This document shows positions 53,661 through 62,392 of a stretch of 64,000 nt of DNA, piece after piece. Source of the stretch: Bacteroides sp. MSB163 (GTDB taxonomy: Bacteria > Bacteroidota > Bacteroidia > Bacteroidales > Bacteroidaceae); assembly GCF_036416795.1 (NCBI RefSeq), contig NZ_CP143867.1:5572001-5636000 (forward strand), in the 5' to 3' direction. A program made the position numbers and the translations under genes. Position 1 is the stretch's first letter. Each line of letters opens with the position of its first letter. The notes under the pieces were generated by a model that had not been told where the DNA came from, did not search any database, and saw only the letters and a list, made by a program, of their open reading frames with translations.

Positions 53661-55070
53661 TTATCTTCTTCCACCGCCTCTACTGGAAGAACCGCCTCCG
53701 CCACCACTTGAACGGGTAGAACCTCCACCACTACCTGAAGAATAGCTGCCGCTAGAGCGTGAGCTGCCACCTGATGAATAGCTGCTAGAAGAACGAGTGC
53801 TGGAAGAAGAACGATTATAATCATAAGAACGACTACTGGAACGACTACTTGCACCATTGTCATAATTACGTGGAGCAGATGAACTACCGCGGTTATAAGT
53901 TGACGAACTACGTGTACTACTACTGCGTGTACTGGTACCGGAAGGACGAACCGCAGAATTACCACGATTGCTACTACTGCGTACACTTTGCACATTGCTA
54001 TTGTATGCACCACTACGAGTGCTACTCGGACGAGTATATGTTGAACGACGTGATGAAGCAGCGTCTGTCCGTGTACTCATTCCCGGACGTTCGGATGAAG
54101 CACGGGTCCCTACCACACGGCGAGTTGAACTTGTACCAGAGCTTCTTCTCACTTCTCCACTTGTAGAACCAGCACTGCGTCTTGTTTGATAGCCACTTGT
54201 AGAACCTGAAGATCTCCGTGCAGTTGATGAACCTGATACACGATTTCCTGAGGACACTCTATTTCCATAAGAACGCCTGCTCGTATAAACATTATTGTTG
54301 CTCCAATGGTTGCCTCCCCAGTGTCCACCGCCACCGGGATACCAGCCACCGCCAGGATAATAATGATGGTGATGATGTCCCCATCCCCAACTCCAGCCAC
54401 CGTAGAAACCGCCCCAGCCATAGGCCCAGCCACCGTAACTGTAATAAGGTGAGTATCCACCCCAACCATAATAAGGATAGCCTCCCCATCCGTAGGAGTT
54501 ATAACGCCAATCCCACCATAAGCGGTTAGAGAAAGTCGGGAAAGCATACGCATACATTCCGTCAGTATAAACGTTCCAGTCCCATGAATTCAGACCGTAA
54601 ACGATATCCCAATAATACGGGCTACTGATGCTCACCGCATAACGCGGGTTGCGGAAACGTACGATACGCATAGCATATTCATAATCATCTTCCGAACCAT
54701 CGAAGCCATTTACCCATTCACCATCCGGATCGGGCACTGCTTTTTCCTTAATATATAAGGTATCATCTTCCATTACGAAGTCATTCTCACGAGAATCATA
54801 ACGACGGTTATATTCGTCTACATCACGTGTATTTCCTTTACGATCCTGTACTACAACAGTAGTATTACCTGGCGACGTATAAACCGTAGTTGGTGCATTC
54901 GACTTTACTACAATTTCTTCAGTCGGAGCAGAGCTTGTAACTTTCTTCTCCTGCTTCTTTTCCTTCTTATCCTTAGAAGGAATGTAGTAAAGGTCGTCAT
55001 CTATGCTCTGCGCCGAAACCATCCAAGGGAGGCACAAGGCAAAAAGCGATAAAAAAACAATCTTTTTCAT
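53661..55070 (-). CDS. Secreted low-complexity protein (Gly/Trp/His- then Ser/Arg-rich)
   Basis: 469 residues from ATG 55070, where a signal peptide starts (MKKIVFLSLFALCLPWMVSA); 48 upstream codons are open but not supported. Residues about 20-170 form an ordinary, charged domain with DDTLYIKEKAVPDPDGEW. The middle is dominated by Gly, Tyr and Trp with a run of five His (WGHHHHHYYPGG), and the last ~200 residues are Ser/Arg/Gly/Tyr-rich (repeated RSSS and SGGGG motifs). The tail is almost certainly disordered; it may bind metal, polyanions or surfaces. Family not recognised. Probably in an operon with the OmpP1-type gene. Confidence 0.75.
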   Translation of the reverse strand: MKKIVFLSLFALCLPWMVSAQSIDDDLYYIPSKDKKEKKQEKKVTSSAPTEEIVVKSNAPTTVYTSPGNTTVVVQDRKGNTRDVDEYNRRYDSRENDFVMEDDTLYIKEKAVPDPDGEWVNGFDGSEDDYEYAMRIVRFRNPRYAVSISSPYYWDIVYGLNSWDWNVYTDGMYAYAFPTFSNRLWWDWRYNSYGWGGYPYYGWGGYSPYYSYGGWAYGWGGFYGGWSWGWGHHHHHYYPGGGWYPGGGGHWGGNHWSNNNVYTSRRSYGNRVSSGNRVSGSSTARRSSGSTSGYQTRRSAGSTSGEVRRSSGTSSTRRVVGTRASSERPGMSTRTDAASSRRSTYTRPSSTRSGAYNSNVQSVRSSSNRGNSAVRPSGTSTRSSSTRSSSTYNRGSSSAPRNYDNGASSRSSSRSYDYNRSSSSTRSSSSYSSGGSSRSSGSYSSGSGGGSTRSSGGGGGSSSRGGGRR

Positions 55071-55116
55071 ATGGGTGTGGTTTATAGGTTTTACATTAAT
55101 CCATTTTATCACGTCA

Positions 55117-55124
55117 CAAAGATA
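55117..55124 (-). promoter_or_regulatory. -7 box for the low-complexity protein gene
   Basis: TATCTTTG on the minus strand, 46 nt before ATG 55070. No clear -33 box. Confidence 0.55.
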
Positions 55125-55265
55125 GCGATGGATTTTACCGCATACAGGAGAATTTCCCCAAATGATTATAGGGATTTCCCTAAATGCCCTATCTTTATAG
55201 AAGATAAGCTGCATCTCAGCATAACTTTTTCATGCAAGCATGAAAGTTCTGCATTCGATTTGCAT

Positions 55266-55273
55266 TATCTTTG
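55266..55273 (+). promoter_or_regulatory. -7 box for prmA
   Basis: TATCTTTG matches TAnnTTTG. The predicted leader to ATG 55353 is about 75 nt. No clear -33 box. Confidence 0.6.
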
Positions 55274-55352
55274 CAGCTAGTAAACAAATATACAAAGAAA
55301 CTGGTTCGCTTCGCTAACAATCGCTTTGCATTTAACAATAAATTATATTCCA

Positions 55353-56195
55353 ATGAAATATTTAGAATTTATTTTCCGCACTTCCCCTTGTACAGAAGTA
55401 GTAAACGATGTGCTTTCCGCTATCCTAGGTGATGCAGGTTTTGAAAGTTTTGTTGAGCAAGAAGATGGTATTGCCGCCTATATACAAAAAGATTTGTATG
55501 ATGAAGCAACTGTAAAAGCAGCTATTGACGAGTTCCCCCTACCGGACACACAAATCGAATATACTTTTACAGAAGCCGAAGATAAAGACTGGAATGAGGA
55601 ATGGGAAAAGAACTTCTTCCAACCGATTGTGATTGGTGACCGCTGTGTCATCCACAGCACCTTCCATCACGATGTTCCCCAAACAGAGTATGACATTGTT
55701 ATCAATCCACAAATGGCTTTCGGCACAGGACATCACGAAACCACCAGCCTCATTATCGGTGAACTACTGGACAGCGACCTGCAAGGCAAGTCCCTTCTCG
55801 ATATGGGTTGCGGCACTTCTATCCTTGCCATTCTTGCTCGCATGCGTGGTGCAGAACCTTGTACTGCCATTGATATTGATGAATGGTGCGTTCGTAACTC
55901 ACTTGAAAACATCGAATTGAACCACGTAGACAATATTTCTGTATTTCAGGGAGATGCCTCTTCACTGGAAGATAAAGGTCCGTTTGACGTAGTCATCGCC
56001 AACATCAACCGGAACATTCTGCTGAATGACATGAAACAGTATGTGCGTTGCATGCACAAGGGCTCCCAACTCTTTATGAGTGGATTCTATGTGGATGACA
56101 TTCCTCTGATCCAGGCAGAGGCCGAACGTAACGGATTACACTTTGTACACCATCAGGAGAAAAACCGTTGGGCAGCAGTGAAATTTGAACTTTAA
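55353..56195 (+). CDS. prmA: Ribosomal protein L11 methyltransferase
   Basis: Methylates ribosomal protein L11 with S-adenosylmethionine. 280 residues from ATG 55353; an upstream in-frame TTG (55326) would add nine unconserved residues. The N-terminal substrate domain is followed by the Rossmann methyltransferase: NPQMAFGTGHHETT (PrmA signature), LLDMGCGTSILAI (SAM motif I), AIDIDEWCV and VIANINRNIL (the NPPY-like motif IV is NINR in this family). Complete; monocistronic. Confidence 0.95.
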   Translation: MKYLEFIFRTSPCTEVVNDVLSAILGDAGFESFVEQEDGIAAYIQKDLYDEATVKAAIDEFPLPDTQIEYTFTEAEDKDWNEEWEKNFFQPIVIGDRCVIHSTFHHDVPQTEYDIVINPQMAFGTGHHETTSLIIGELLDSDLQGKSLLDMGCGTSILAILARMRGAEPCTAIDIDEWCVRNSLENIELNHVDNISVFQGDASSLEDKGPFDVVIANINRNILLNDMKQYVRCMHKGSQLFMSGFYVDDIPLIQAEAERNGLHFVHHQEKNRWAAVKFEL

Positions 56196-56210
56196 AGCTT
56201 ACTCATCCTG

Positions 56211-56246
56211 GGTAGCATCTACCGGAGAACACCGGCTGATGCTACC
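56211..56246 (+). other. Hairpin downstream of prmA
   Basis: ggtagcatc (56211-56219) pairs with gatgctacc (56238-56246), 9 bp, with an inner ccgg/ccgg stem (56222-56225 with 56232-56235). No T run follows, so it may be a processing or stability element rather than an intrinsic terminator. Confidence 0.5.
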
Positions 56247-56261
56247 TGTTCAATTATGGAC

Positions 56262-56299
56262 AAAAAAAATCCCGACAAGACAATAATTGTCTGCCGGGA
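56262..56299 (-). terminator. Terminator of the capsule gene cluster
   Basis: On the minus strand a hairpin (56299-56270, cccgg and cgggа-type arms with agacaat/attgtct pairing) is followed by eight T (56269-56262). It ends the polysaccharide operon 122 nt after the last stop; 56300-56420 holds nothing else recognised. Confidence 0.8.
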
Positions 56300-56420
56300 G
56301 CCAGTATGAGTATTATTTTTGAGCTTATAAATGTTATCAAAAATAAATATTTAAACAGATATTATTTTTTCCATATATAATAAGGTATAAATAATACCTT
56401 TATACATTTCAACAGCTTCT

Positions 56421-57014
56421 TTACGAATGTACAATACTCCAAAATGTCAGAAAAATAATTTTAAAATATTCTTTCACAGAACGGTGATTGATATACTTCA
56501 TATTATATTGAATTTTATCTGGAAGAATTTGTTCCATATACGCACGATCTGCATCTTCTGCCTGTCCCAAAATCGTATTTTCATCTACATACTCTATAGA
56601 TGCATAATCTGTAATCCCAGGACGAACAGACAGTACCCTTCTTTGCTCTTCCGTATATAGGTCAACATATTTCCGAACTTCCGGGCGAGGACCTACCAAG
56701 CTCATATCTCCTTTCAGTACATTGAATAATTGTGGCAATTCATCCAATTTGTACTTACGAATAAAGTATCCAATACGAGTAATTCGCGGATCACGTCCAC
56801 CTACTGTTATCAAGCCCTGTTTATCCGAACCGATACGCATTGAACGGAATTTGTAGACATAAAATTCTCTACCATTACGCCCTACACGCAACTGTTTATA
56901 AAAACCACCGCCTTTACTTTCCAAACGAATAGTTATATATAACAATAAAAAAACAGGAAAGAGCACAATTATGCCCAAAAGAGAAAAGAGAATATCAAAA
57001 AAACGAATCATCAT
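56421..57014 (-). CDS. Initiating sugar transferase (monotopic phosphoglycosyl transferase)
   Basis: 197 residues, the short PglC-like form of the bacterial sugar transferase family. An N-terminal hydrophobic membrane segment (LLGIIVLFPVFLLLYITI) is followed by the catalytic region: YVYKFRSMR, ITRIGYFIRKYKLDELPQL with the DE motif, and SLVGPRPE. It transfers a sugar phosphate from a nucleotide sugar to undecaprenyl phosphate, the first step of repeat-unit assembly on the inner membrane. Its ATG overlaps the upstream aminotransferase stop (ATGA). Two adjacent ATGs (57014, 57011) are possible. Donor sugar unknown. Confidence 0.92.
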   Translation of the reverse strand: MMIRFFDILFSLLGIIVLFPVFLLLYITIRLESKGGGFYKQLRVGRNGREFYVYKFRSMRIGSDKQGLITVGGRDPRITRIGYFIRKYKLDELPQLFNVLKGDMSLVGPRPEVRKYVDLYTEEQRRVLSVRPGITDYASIEYVDENTILGQAEDADRAYMEQILPDKIQYNMKYINHRSVKEYFKIIFLTFWSIVHS

Positions 57015-58231
57015 TTATCACCAATCACTTTCCAATATGCTTCCTTTACAACTCTAATAATAAAATTCAATTTTTCTCCATCTAATTGTGGATAAATAGG
57101 CAAAGAAATTTCTCCTTTAAAATTTTCATAAGCTTGCGGATAATTTTTTATATCATATCCTAATGAGCTGAAAAATGAAAGCATCGGCATTGGAATAAAA
57201 TGAACATTTACAGCAACTTCGCTTTTCGCAATTTCATTAATCATTCGATCGCGTTGTTCTTCTGTAAATTCTTTAATACGTAGAGCGTAAATATGATATG
57301 AACTTTCCTTTTCTCCAGCAACCGAAGGGGGTAAAATAGTCCAATCACAATCAGCAAATGCTTCCGAGTAAGCATTAAAGACTCTTTTCCTTTCCTTCAG
57401 TAATTTGGGGTATTCTCGTATCTGAGCTAGACCAATAGCCGCATTTACATCAGCCATGTTTATTTTCATACCTAAACCTACTATGTCATAACGCCAACCA
57501 CCAGCTTTCGACTTAGAAAAAGCATCTTTAGTCTGGCAATTCAAACTCATCATACGAAGCTCTTTATAAAGCTCCGTATTATCAAATGGTTCAGGTAAAT
57601 TTAGACAGATGGCTCCTCCTTCAGCTGTCGTCACATTCTTTACAGCATGAAGAGAAAAGATAGCGACGTCTGTTTCACATCCTGTACGCTGATTTTTGCT
57701 GTAATAAGCTCCTAAAGAGTGCGCTGCATCATTCATTACAAGAATGCGTCCTAACTTTTCCTGTACCGGAGATGCTACCTGAAATAAACTCTGCACTTCA
57801 GGCTCTTTAACCAGTTTCATGATACGATCATAATCACAAGGAAAACCTGCAATATCTACTGGAATAATAGCTTTAGTCCTTGGAGTAATCGCTTTGCGAA
57901 TAGCTTCTACGGAGATATTAAAATCCTCCCCGGAATCTACCATGACTGGCTTTGCACCAGCATGAAGCACTGCTAAAGCCGTGGCACTATACGTATATGC
58001 TGGTACAATTACCTCATCCTCCTCTGTCACTCCCAACCAACGGAGCATCATTATAGCGCCCGAAGTCCAAGAGTTTACACAAAGCACTTCTTGAGCATTA
58101 GAAAAGACTCTGATTTCTTCTTCCAATGCTTTCACTTTAGGTCCGGAAGTTATCCAGCCGGAACGTAACGAATCAACGACTTCGTTGATGACCGCCTCGT
58201 CAATATAAGGGGGCGAAAATGGAATTTTCAT
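57011..58231 (-). CDS. DegT/DnrJ/EryC1 sugar aminotransferase, possibly perosamine synthase
   Basis: 406 residues. PLP-dependent aminotransferase of 4- or 3-keto nucleotide sugars: N-terminal FSPPYIDEAVINEV, NDAAHSLGAYY with Asp168, and the Schiff-base Lys198 in SLHAVKNVTTAEGG. Directly downstream of gmd, which makes GDP-4-keto-6-deoxymannose, with no GDP-fucose synthase in the window; the natural inference is 4-amination to GDP-perosamine. A UDP-sugar substrate made elsewhere is the alternative. Confidence 0.88.
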   Translation of the reverse strand: MKIPFSPPYIDEAVINEVVDSLRSGWITSGPKVKALEEEIRVFSNAQEVLCVNSWTSGAIMMLRWLGVTEEDEVIVPAYTYSATALAVLHAGAKPVMVDSGEDFNISVEAIRKAITPRTKAIIPVDIAGFPCDYDRIMKLVKEPEVQSLFQVASPVQEKLGRILVMNDAAHSLGAYYSKNQRTGCETDVAIFSLHAVKNVTTAEGGAICLNLPEPFDNTELYKELRMMSLNCQTKDAFSKSKAGGWRYDIVGLGMKINMADVNAAIGLAQIREYPKLLKERKRVFNAYSEAFADCDWTILPPSVAGEKESSYHIYALRIKEFTEEQRDRMINEIAKSEVAVNVHFIPMPMLSFFSSLGYDIKNYPQAYENFKGEISLPIYPQLDGEKLNFIIRVVKEAYWKVIGDK

Positions 58232-58257
58232 ATTCGGCTATATAATTAACAATAATT

Positions 58258-59340
58258 TTAATCATCTAATTGCGCCCTGACATACAATTTTTTAACAAAC
58301 TGCATATCATGCACCACCATTATTTTCACCAATTCAGAAAAACTAGTCCTTGTTGGATTCCAGCCAAGCAATGTTTTCGCTTTTGTCGGATCTCCTAATA
58401 ACTGTTCAACTTCACAAGGTCGGAAATACTTGGAATCAACTTCAACCAATACTTTACCAGTTTTTACATCAACGCCCTTTTCATTTACCCCTTCGCCTTC
58501 CCAACAAAGTTCAATACCTGCTTCCTTGAATGCAAGCGTAGCAAATTCGCGAACCGTATGCATTTCACCTGTAGCTATAACAAAATCTTCTGGAACATCA
58601 TGCTGCAATATAAGCCACATACATTCCACATAGTCCTTTGCATACCCCCAATCACGACGTGCATCCAAATTGCCCAAATAAAGTTTATCCTGAAATCCTT
58701 GTGCTATACGGGCAGCGGCAAGTGTTATTTTTCTAGTCACAAATGTCTCTCCTCGTCGTTCACTCTCATGGTTGAAAAGGACACCATTAACAGCAAACAT
58801 ACCATAACTTTCACGATAATTTTTTGTAATCCAAAAACCATATTGCTTTGCAACACCATATGGACTACGAGGATAAAATGGCGTTGTTTCTTTTTGTGGA
58901 ACTTCCTGTACTTTACCAAATAATTCGGAAGTAGAAGCTTGATAAATTTTTGTCTTCTTTTCCAAGCCTAGAATACGAACCGCCTCCAACATACGAAGTG
59001 TCCCTACAGCATCTGACTCTGCTGTATATTCAGGTACATCAAAACTTACTTTTACATGACTTTGCGCTGCAAGGTTATAGATTTCATCCGGTTGTACCAT
59101 CTGGATAATCCGAATTAGTGAACTACTATCTGTCATATCTCCATAATGAAGATTGATCAGACGGTCTTTTTTCATATCCCGCACCCATTCATCAAGATAT
59201 AAATGCTCAATACGTCCTGTATTAAAAGATGAAGAACGACGAAGAATGCCGTGAACTTCATAACCTTTTTCTATTAAAAACTCGGCAAGGAATGAGCCAT
59301 CCTGACCTGTTATTCCTGTTATTAATGCTATTTTTCCCAT
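58258..59340 (-). CDS. gmd: GDP-mannose 4,6-dehydratase
   Basis: Converts GDP-mannose to GDP-4-keto-6-deoxymannose with bound NADP. 360 residues; Rossmann GITGQDG (glycines 9, 12, 15), catalytic STSELFGKV and the YxxxK pair in SPYGVAKQY, and the Gmd signature NLDARRDWGYAKDYVE. Complete. Its substrate is supplied by the manC product of this cluster. Confidence 0.96.
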   Translation of the reverse strand: MGKIALITGITGQDGSFLAEFLIEKGYEVHGILRRSSSFNTGRIEHLYLDEWVRDMKKDRLINLHYGDMTDSSSLIRIIQMVQPDEIYNLAAQSHVKVSFDVPEYTAESDAVGTLRMLEAVRILGLEKKTKIYQASTSELFGKVQEVPQKETTPFYPRSPYGVAKQYGFWITKNYRESYGMFAVNGVLFNHESERRGETFVTRKITLAAARIAQGFQDKLYLGNLDARRDWGYAKDYVECMWLILQHDVPEDFVIATGEMHTVREFATLAFKEAGIELCWEGEGVNEKGVDVKTGKVLVEVDSKYFRPCEVEQLLGDPTKAKTLLGWNPTRTSFSELVKIMVVHDMQFVKKLYVRAQLDD

Positions 59341-59344
59341 TCGA

Positions 59345-59953
59345 TCACTTATTTAAATTCTTAATGTATCTATACATTTTTCTTTTAGGATAGGCTACAA
59401 AATCATAAAATACTTTATAGCCTATAGAAGTATAAAAACCTTGTGCTTTTGCATTATCCTCAAAATCAGTAGTTAAAGATAGACAATCACCCCCTCTTTC
59501 AATCACTATTTTTTCTAATTCATTAAGCAGTTTTTTTCCTATTCCCTCCCCCTGACAAGAAGTATCAACGGCAATAGATAATAATTCAGCATAATTACCT
59601 TTATCTTTTACTGAAGAGCCTTTTTTCACTAAATTTTTATACAACCTTGCAATAGACAAAGGACGAAAGAATAACAAACGAAAAGCAATAAAGGAATAAT
59701 CAAGCAGATTTTCTTTTATAAGGCGAGAATGGAAAGAAGTCGATACCATCGTTGCAGCGCAAAAACCCAACAATTTCTCTTTTCTGTAATACCCCAAAAG
59801 AATTCCTTGATTATTTTTTTTCACCGTTTTATAATATAATGATAAAAAGCGATCACCCAAACTAGTCAAAAAGAAATCCGGGAAAGCGCGTTTATGAACA
59901 ATAACAAGTGCATTTATATCTTTAATAGATATTTCTTTTACCTCAACACACAT
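59345..59953 (-). CDS. GNAT family N-acetyltransferase
   Basis: 202 residues with the GNAT acetyl-CoA site at about 115-160: LLSIAVDTSCQGEGIGKKLL (the Q/RxxGxG/A motif) and a later NAKAQGFYTSIGYK. Its start overlaps the upstream glycosyltransferase by 11 nt and its stop is 4 nt before gmd. In this setting it might N-acetylate the amino sugar made by the aminotransferase; that is inference from position. Confidence 0.85.
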   Translation of the reverse strand: MCVEVKEISIKDINALVIVHKRAFPDFFLTSLGDRFLSLYYKTVKKNNQGILLGYYRKEKLLGFCAATMVSTSFHSRLIKENLLDYSFIAFRLLFFRPLSIARLYKNLVKKGSSVKDKGNYAELLSIAVDTSCQGEGIGKKLLNELEKIVIERGGDCLSLTTDFEDNAKAQGFYTSIGYKVFYDFVAYPKRKMYRYIKNLNK

Positions 59954-61151
59954 ATGCTTCTATCAAATTTGTTATCAAAGATAAATTGTGTTTCTTCGAG
60001 AATCGTTCCATTGCATAATTAAAACCATTATATCCTTTTCGCTTTAAAATGCCGCTATTTTGCCATTGAATTGTCTCCTGTAATGCACAAATCAAAGCCA
60101 GCTCATTTTCCGCTTCTACAACCAAGCCGCAATCACTTTCCAGAATTGCTCTCGCTGTATCACTTTGCAAATCCAAAGAAGCTATTATAGGTTTCTGTGA
60201 AAACATATATGCTGGTAATTTAGAAGGAATTGAACTCATCGCTGCCCCTTTTTTTACAGGTAGAAGCATTATATCCGCTTGACTTTGTATCTCAGGAACT
60301 TTACCATCCGGAACATCCCAGAATTCAATTTCTGCACTTTGGTAATATTTTGCCAAATCCACACATGATTGCTTTCTAGAACCGCTTCCAGCAATAATTA
60401 ATCTCGCCTTTTTCAAATTTGCTTTAACAAAAGAATGAATTAAGAATTCAACTCCTGCTACAGGACCAATATTCCCTAAATACATAAAGGATAAAATAGA
60501 ATTCTTCTCACTCATTTCATGGCTGTTTTTATATGCAATAAAATCACTCTCATTCTGCCAGTTTTCCACAACAGTAATCATACGCCCATTCAGTTTCCTA
60601 CTTCTCATCAAATACGTTTTCATATTGATAGAAATAGCTAATATATGAGTAGCATTATTAAGGATGTACTGATCAATAGGTAACAATGTAGAACGTATAA
60701 CCCATGAAATAAATTTAGATTTTATTCTATTAGTAAATGATTCCGGATAAATATCTTGCACATGTACAATACATGGTATTTTATACTTCTTAGCAGTTTT
60801 TACTATCAAAGCCTGTGAAAATAGCGGCCATGAGTTTACATAAATACAAGAAAAGCGATTCCAATATCTCTCAATATATTTTTTACAATGTAAGCCAAAA
60901 CTAAAGCTTTCATAAAAACGGCCTATTAATTTAGATTTAGGGCATACATAAGAGTCAAGCGTAATTTCTTCAAATTGGCTCACTTTATCTGCTTTTTTAT
61001 TAAAAGAAAATCCATAAGGACGACTTGAGCGAGGATGTAGAACCGTTACTTTATAATCTTCCGACATTTTATCTGCAATATCAAATGATAATCGAGAAGA
61101 CACAATAGGCTCAGGAGGAAAAACTGCAGTAATAATTAATATAGTCTTCAT
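59943..61151 (-). CDS. Glycosyltransferase, GT4-like (WbuB-type)
   Basis: 402 residues of the GT-B fold. The N-terminal domain begins TILIITAVFPPEP and has the loop YVNSWPLFSQAL; the C-terminal domain has FMYLGNIGPVAGVEFLI and the nucleotide-sugar region MSSIPSKLPAYMFSQKPIIA with the usual Glu-like contact replaced by other residues. It should add one sugar to the lipid-linked repeat unit at the cytoplasmic face. Overlaps the neighbouring glycosyltransferase by 4 nt (ATGA). Confidence 0.87.
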   Translation of the reverse strand: MKTILIITAVFPPEPIVSSRLSFDIADKMSEDYKVTVLHPRSSRPYGFSFNKKADKVSQFEEITLDSYVCPKSKLIGRFYESFSFGLHCKKYIERYWNRFSCIYVNSWPLFSQALIVKTAKKYKIPCIVHVQDIYPESFTNRIKSKFISWVIRSTLLPIDQYILNNATHILAISINMKTYLMRSRKLNGRMITVVENWQNESDFIAYKNSHEMSEKNSILSFMYLGNIGPVAGVEFLIHSFVKANLKKARLIIAGSGSRKQSCVDLAKYYQSAEIEFWDVPDGKVPEIQSQADIMLLPVKKGAAMSSIPSKLPAYMFSQKPIIASLDLQSDTARAILESDCGLVVEAENELALICALQETIQWQNSGILKRKGYNGFNYAMERFSKKHNLSLITNLIEAYVC

Positions 61152-62236
61152 TTTGTATTTTTTAAATTCCCATTATAAGCTTCTTCATATAGAGACATCA
61201 GTTGTTCATACATCTTATCCCAGCTAAATCTCTTGACATTCTCAAGCCCCTTCCGTATCACTTCTGAACAAAGACTTTCATCCGACAATAGTTCCAGTTT
61301 ACTACATAATTCGACCTTATCTAAGGTGTTCATTAACAGAGGTGTATCACCTATTATTTCTGGAATAGAAGAAGCATTATAAGCTATTACAGGACAACCT
61401 GCTTTCTGGGCCTCTAATACAGGAATACCAAACCCTTCATAAGAAGAAGGATAGACTAAAGCTTTAGCTCCATTATACAAAATATTCAACTGTTTATTTG
61501 AAACTCGTCCAGCATAATAATAGCGTTGATTACCAATATTTGAATCTAGAAAAGTTTTCTCTTCCTGAGTTAATGCAGATCCAACTATTATAATTCTCCA
61601 ATCTTTATCACACATACTTTCTATTACTAATTTAAAATTCTTATAAGCCTTTCGCTCTCCCACAAACAATAAATAAGACCTATAACTATATGGTAAATTA
61701 GCACTTGCCACATTCTCCAAAGGATGATAATCGTCAGATACTCCATTATAAATCACATGAATCTTCTTTTCATCTACATCAGGTAAAAATTTAAGTAAAT
61801 CTTTTTTAGTATTTTCTGATATACAAACAACATATTTTGATTTACGAATTGCATAATACTTTTGCCAACAGTGAATCCATTTATGTAAACCATGATAAAA
61901 ATATTCATAAGTAAAATCATGAACTGTCGTTATATTAATGGCATTTGGATTTGAACTAATTCTAAAATATGATGAATGAAAAATAAAACTCTCACTTACA
62001 TTTTTACAACTTACAGGTAGATAGCGCTTATATCTCAACATAAAACGAGGATATTTGATTATGGAATCCGGAGAAACTACCAGTTGCATACGTTGCATAT
62101 TATTCACACAAGAATATTCTATAATTGTAACTTTTACACCAGAATATAACAATCGTTTAATAATCTCATACCATACAACAGAGATACCACCTGTCTTTTG
62201 TAAACTAAAAATTATATTATCAATCCAAATTTTCAT
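61148..62236 (-). CDS. Glycosyltransferase family 4
   Basis: 362 residues, GT-B fold. N-terminal QKTGGISVVWYEIIKRLL; C-terminal LLFVGERKAYKNFKLVI and the donor-binding signature YPSSYEGFGIPVLEAQKAGC with the EGFGxPxLE motif. Donor and acceptor unknown; with GDP-mannose made nearby, a mannosyltransferase is plausible. The 156-nt spacer upstream (62237-62392) is A+T-rich with no clear promoter. Confidence 0.9.
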   Translation of the reverse strand: MKIWIDNIIFSLQKTGGISVVWYEIIKRLLYSGVKVTIIEYSCVNNMQRMQLVVSPDSIIKYPRFMLRYKRYLPVSCKNVSESFIFHSSYFRISSNPNAINITTVHDFTYEYFYHGLHKWIHCWQKYYAIRKSKYVVCISENTKKDLLKFLPDVDEKKIHVIYNGVSDDYHPLENVASANLPYSYRSYLLFVGERKAYKNFKLVIESMCDKDWRIIIVGSALTQEEKTFLDSNIGNQRYYYAGRVSNKQLNILYNGAKALVYPSSYEGFGIPVLEAQKAGCPVIAYNASSIPEIIGDTPLLMNTLDKVELCSKLELLSDESLCSEVIRKGLENVKRFSWDKMYEQLMSLYEEAYNGNLKNTK

Positions 62237-62392
62237 TTTTCATAATTAATTTATCATCAATAATTAACATTCAACTTTACTTCACAGAATTATAAAAGAT
62301 ACTTTAACATGCTTTCTGTACAATAAAATTCAAAATAGATTTGAGCCTTTTAAAACATACCTAAGCAATAAGATGTCAAAATCAGACACTTA

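Noticed and set aside
53612..54013. 134-codon upstream extension of the OmpP1-type gene
   Set aside because: Hydrophobic Val/His-rich shadow of the Ser/Arg-rich neighbour; the real signal peptide starts at 53611.
62237..62392. Invertible capsule promoter
   Set aside because: No inverted repeats flanking a promoter box were found in this spacer or in 63440-63624; the cluster's start is outside the window.
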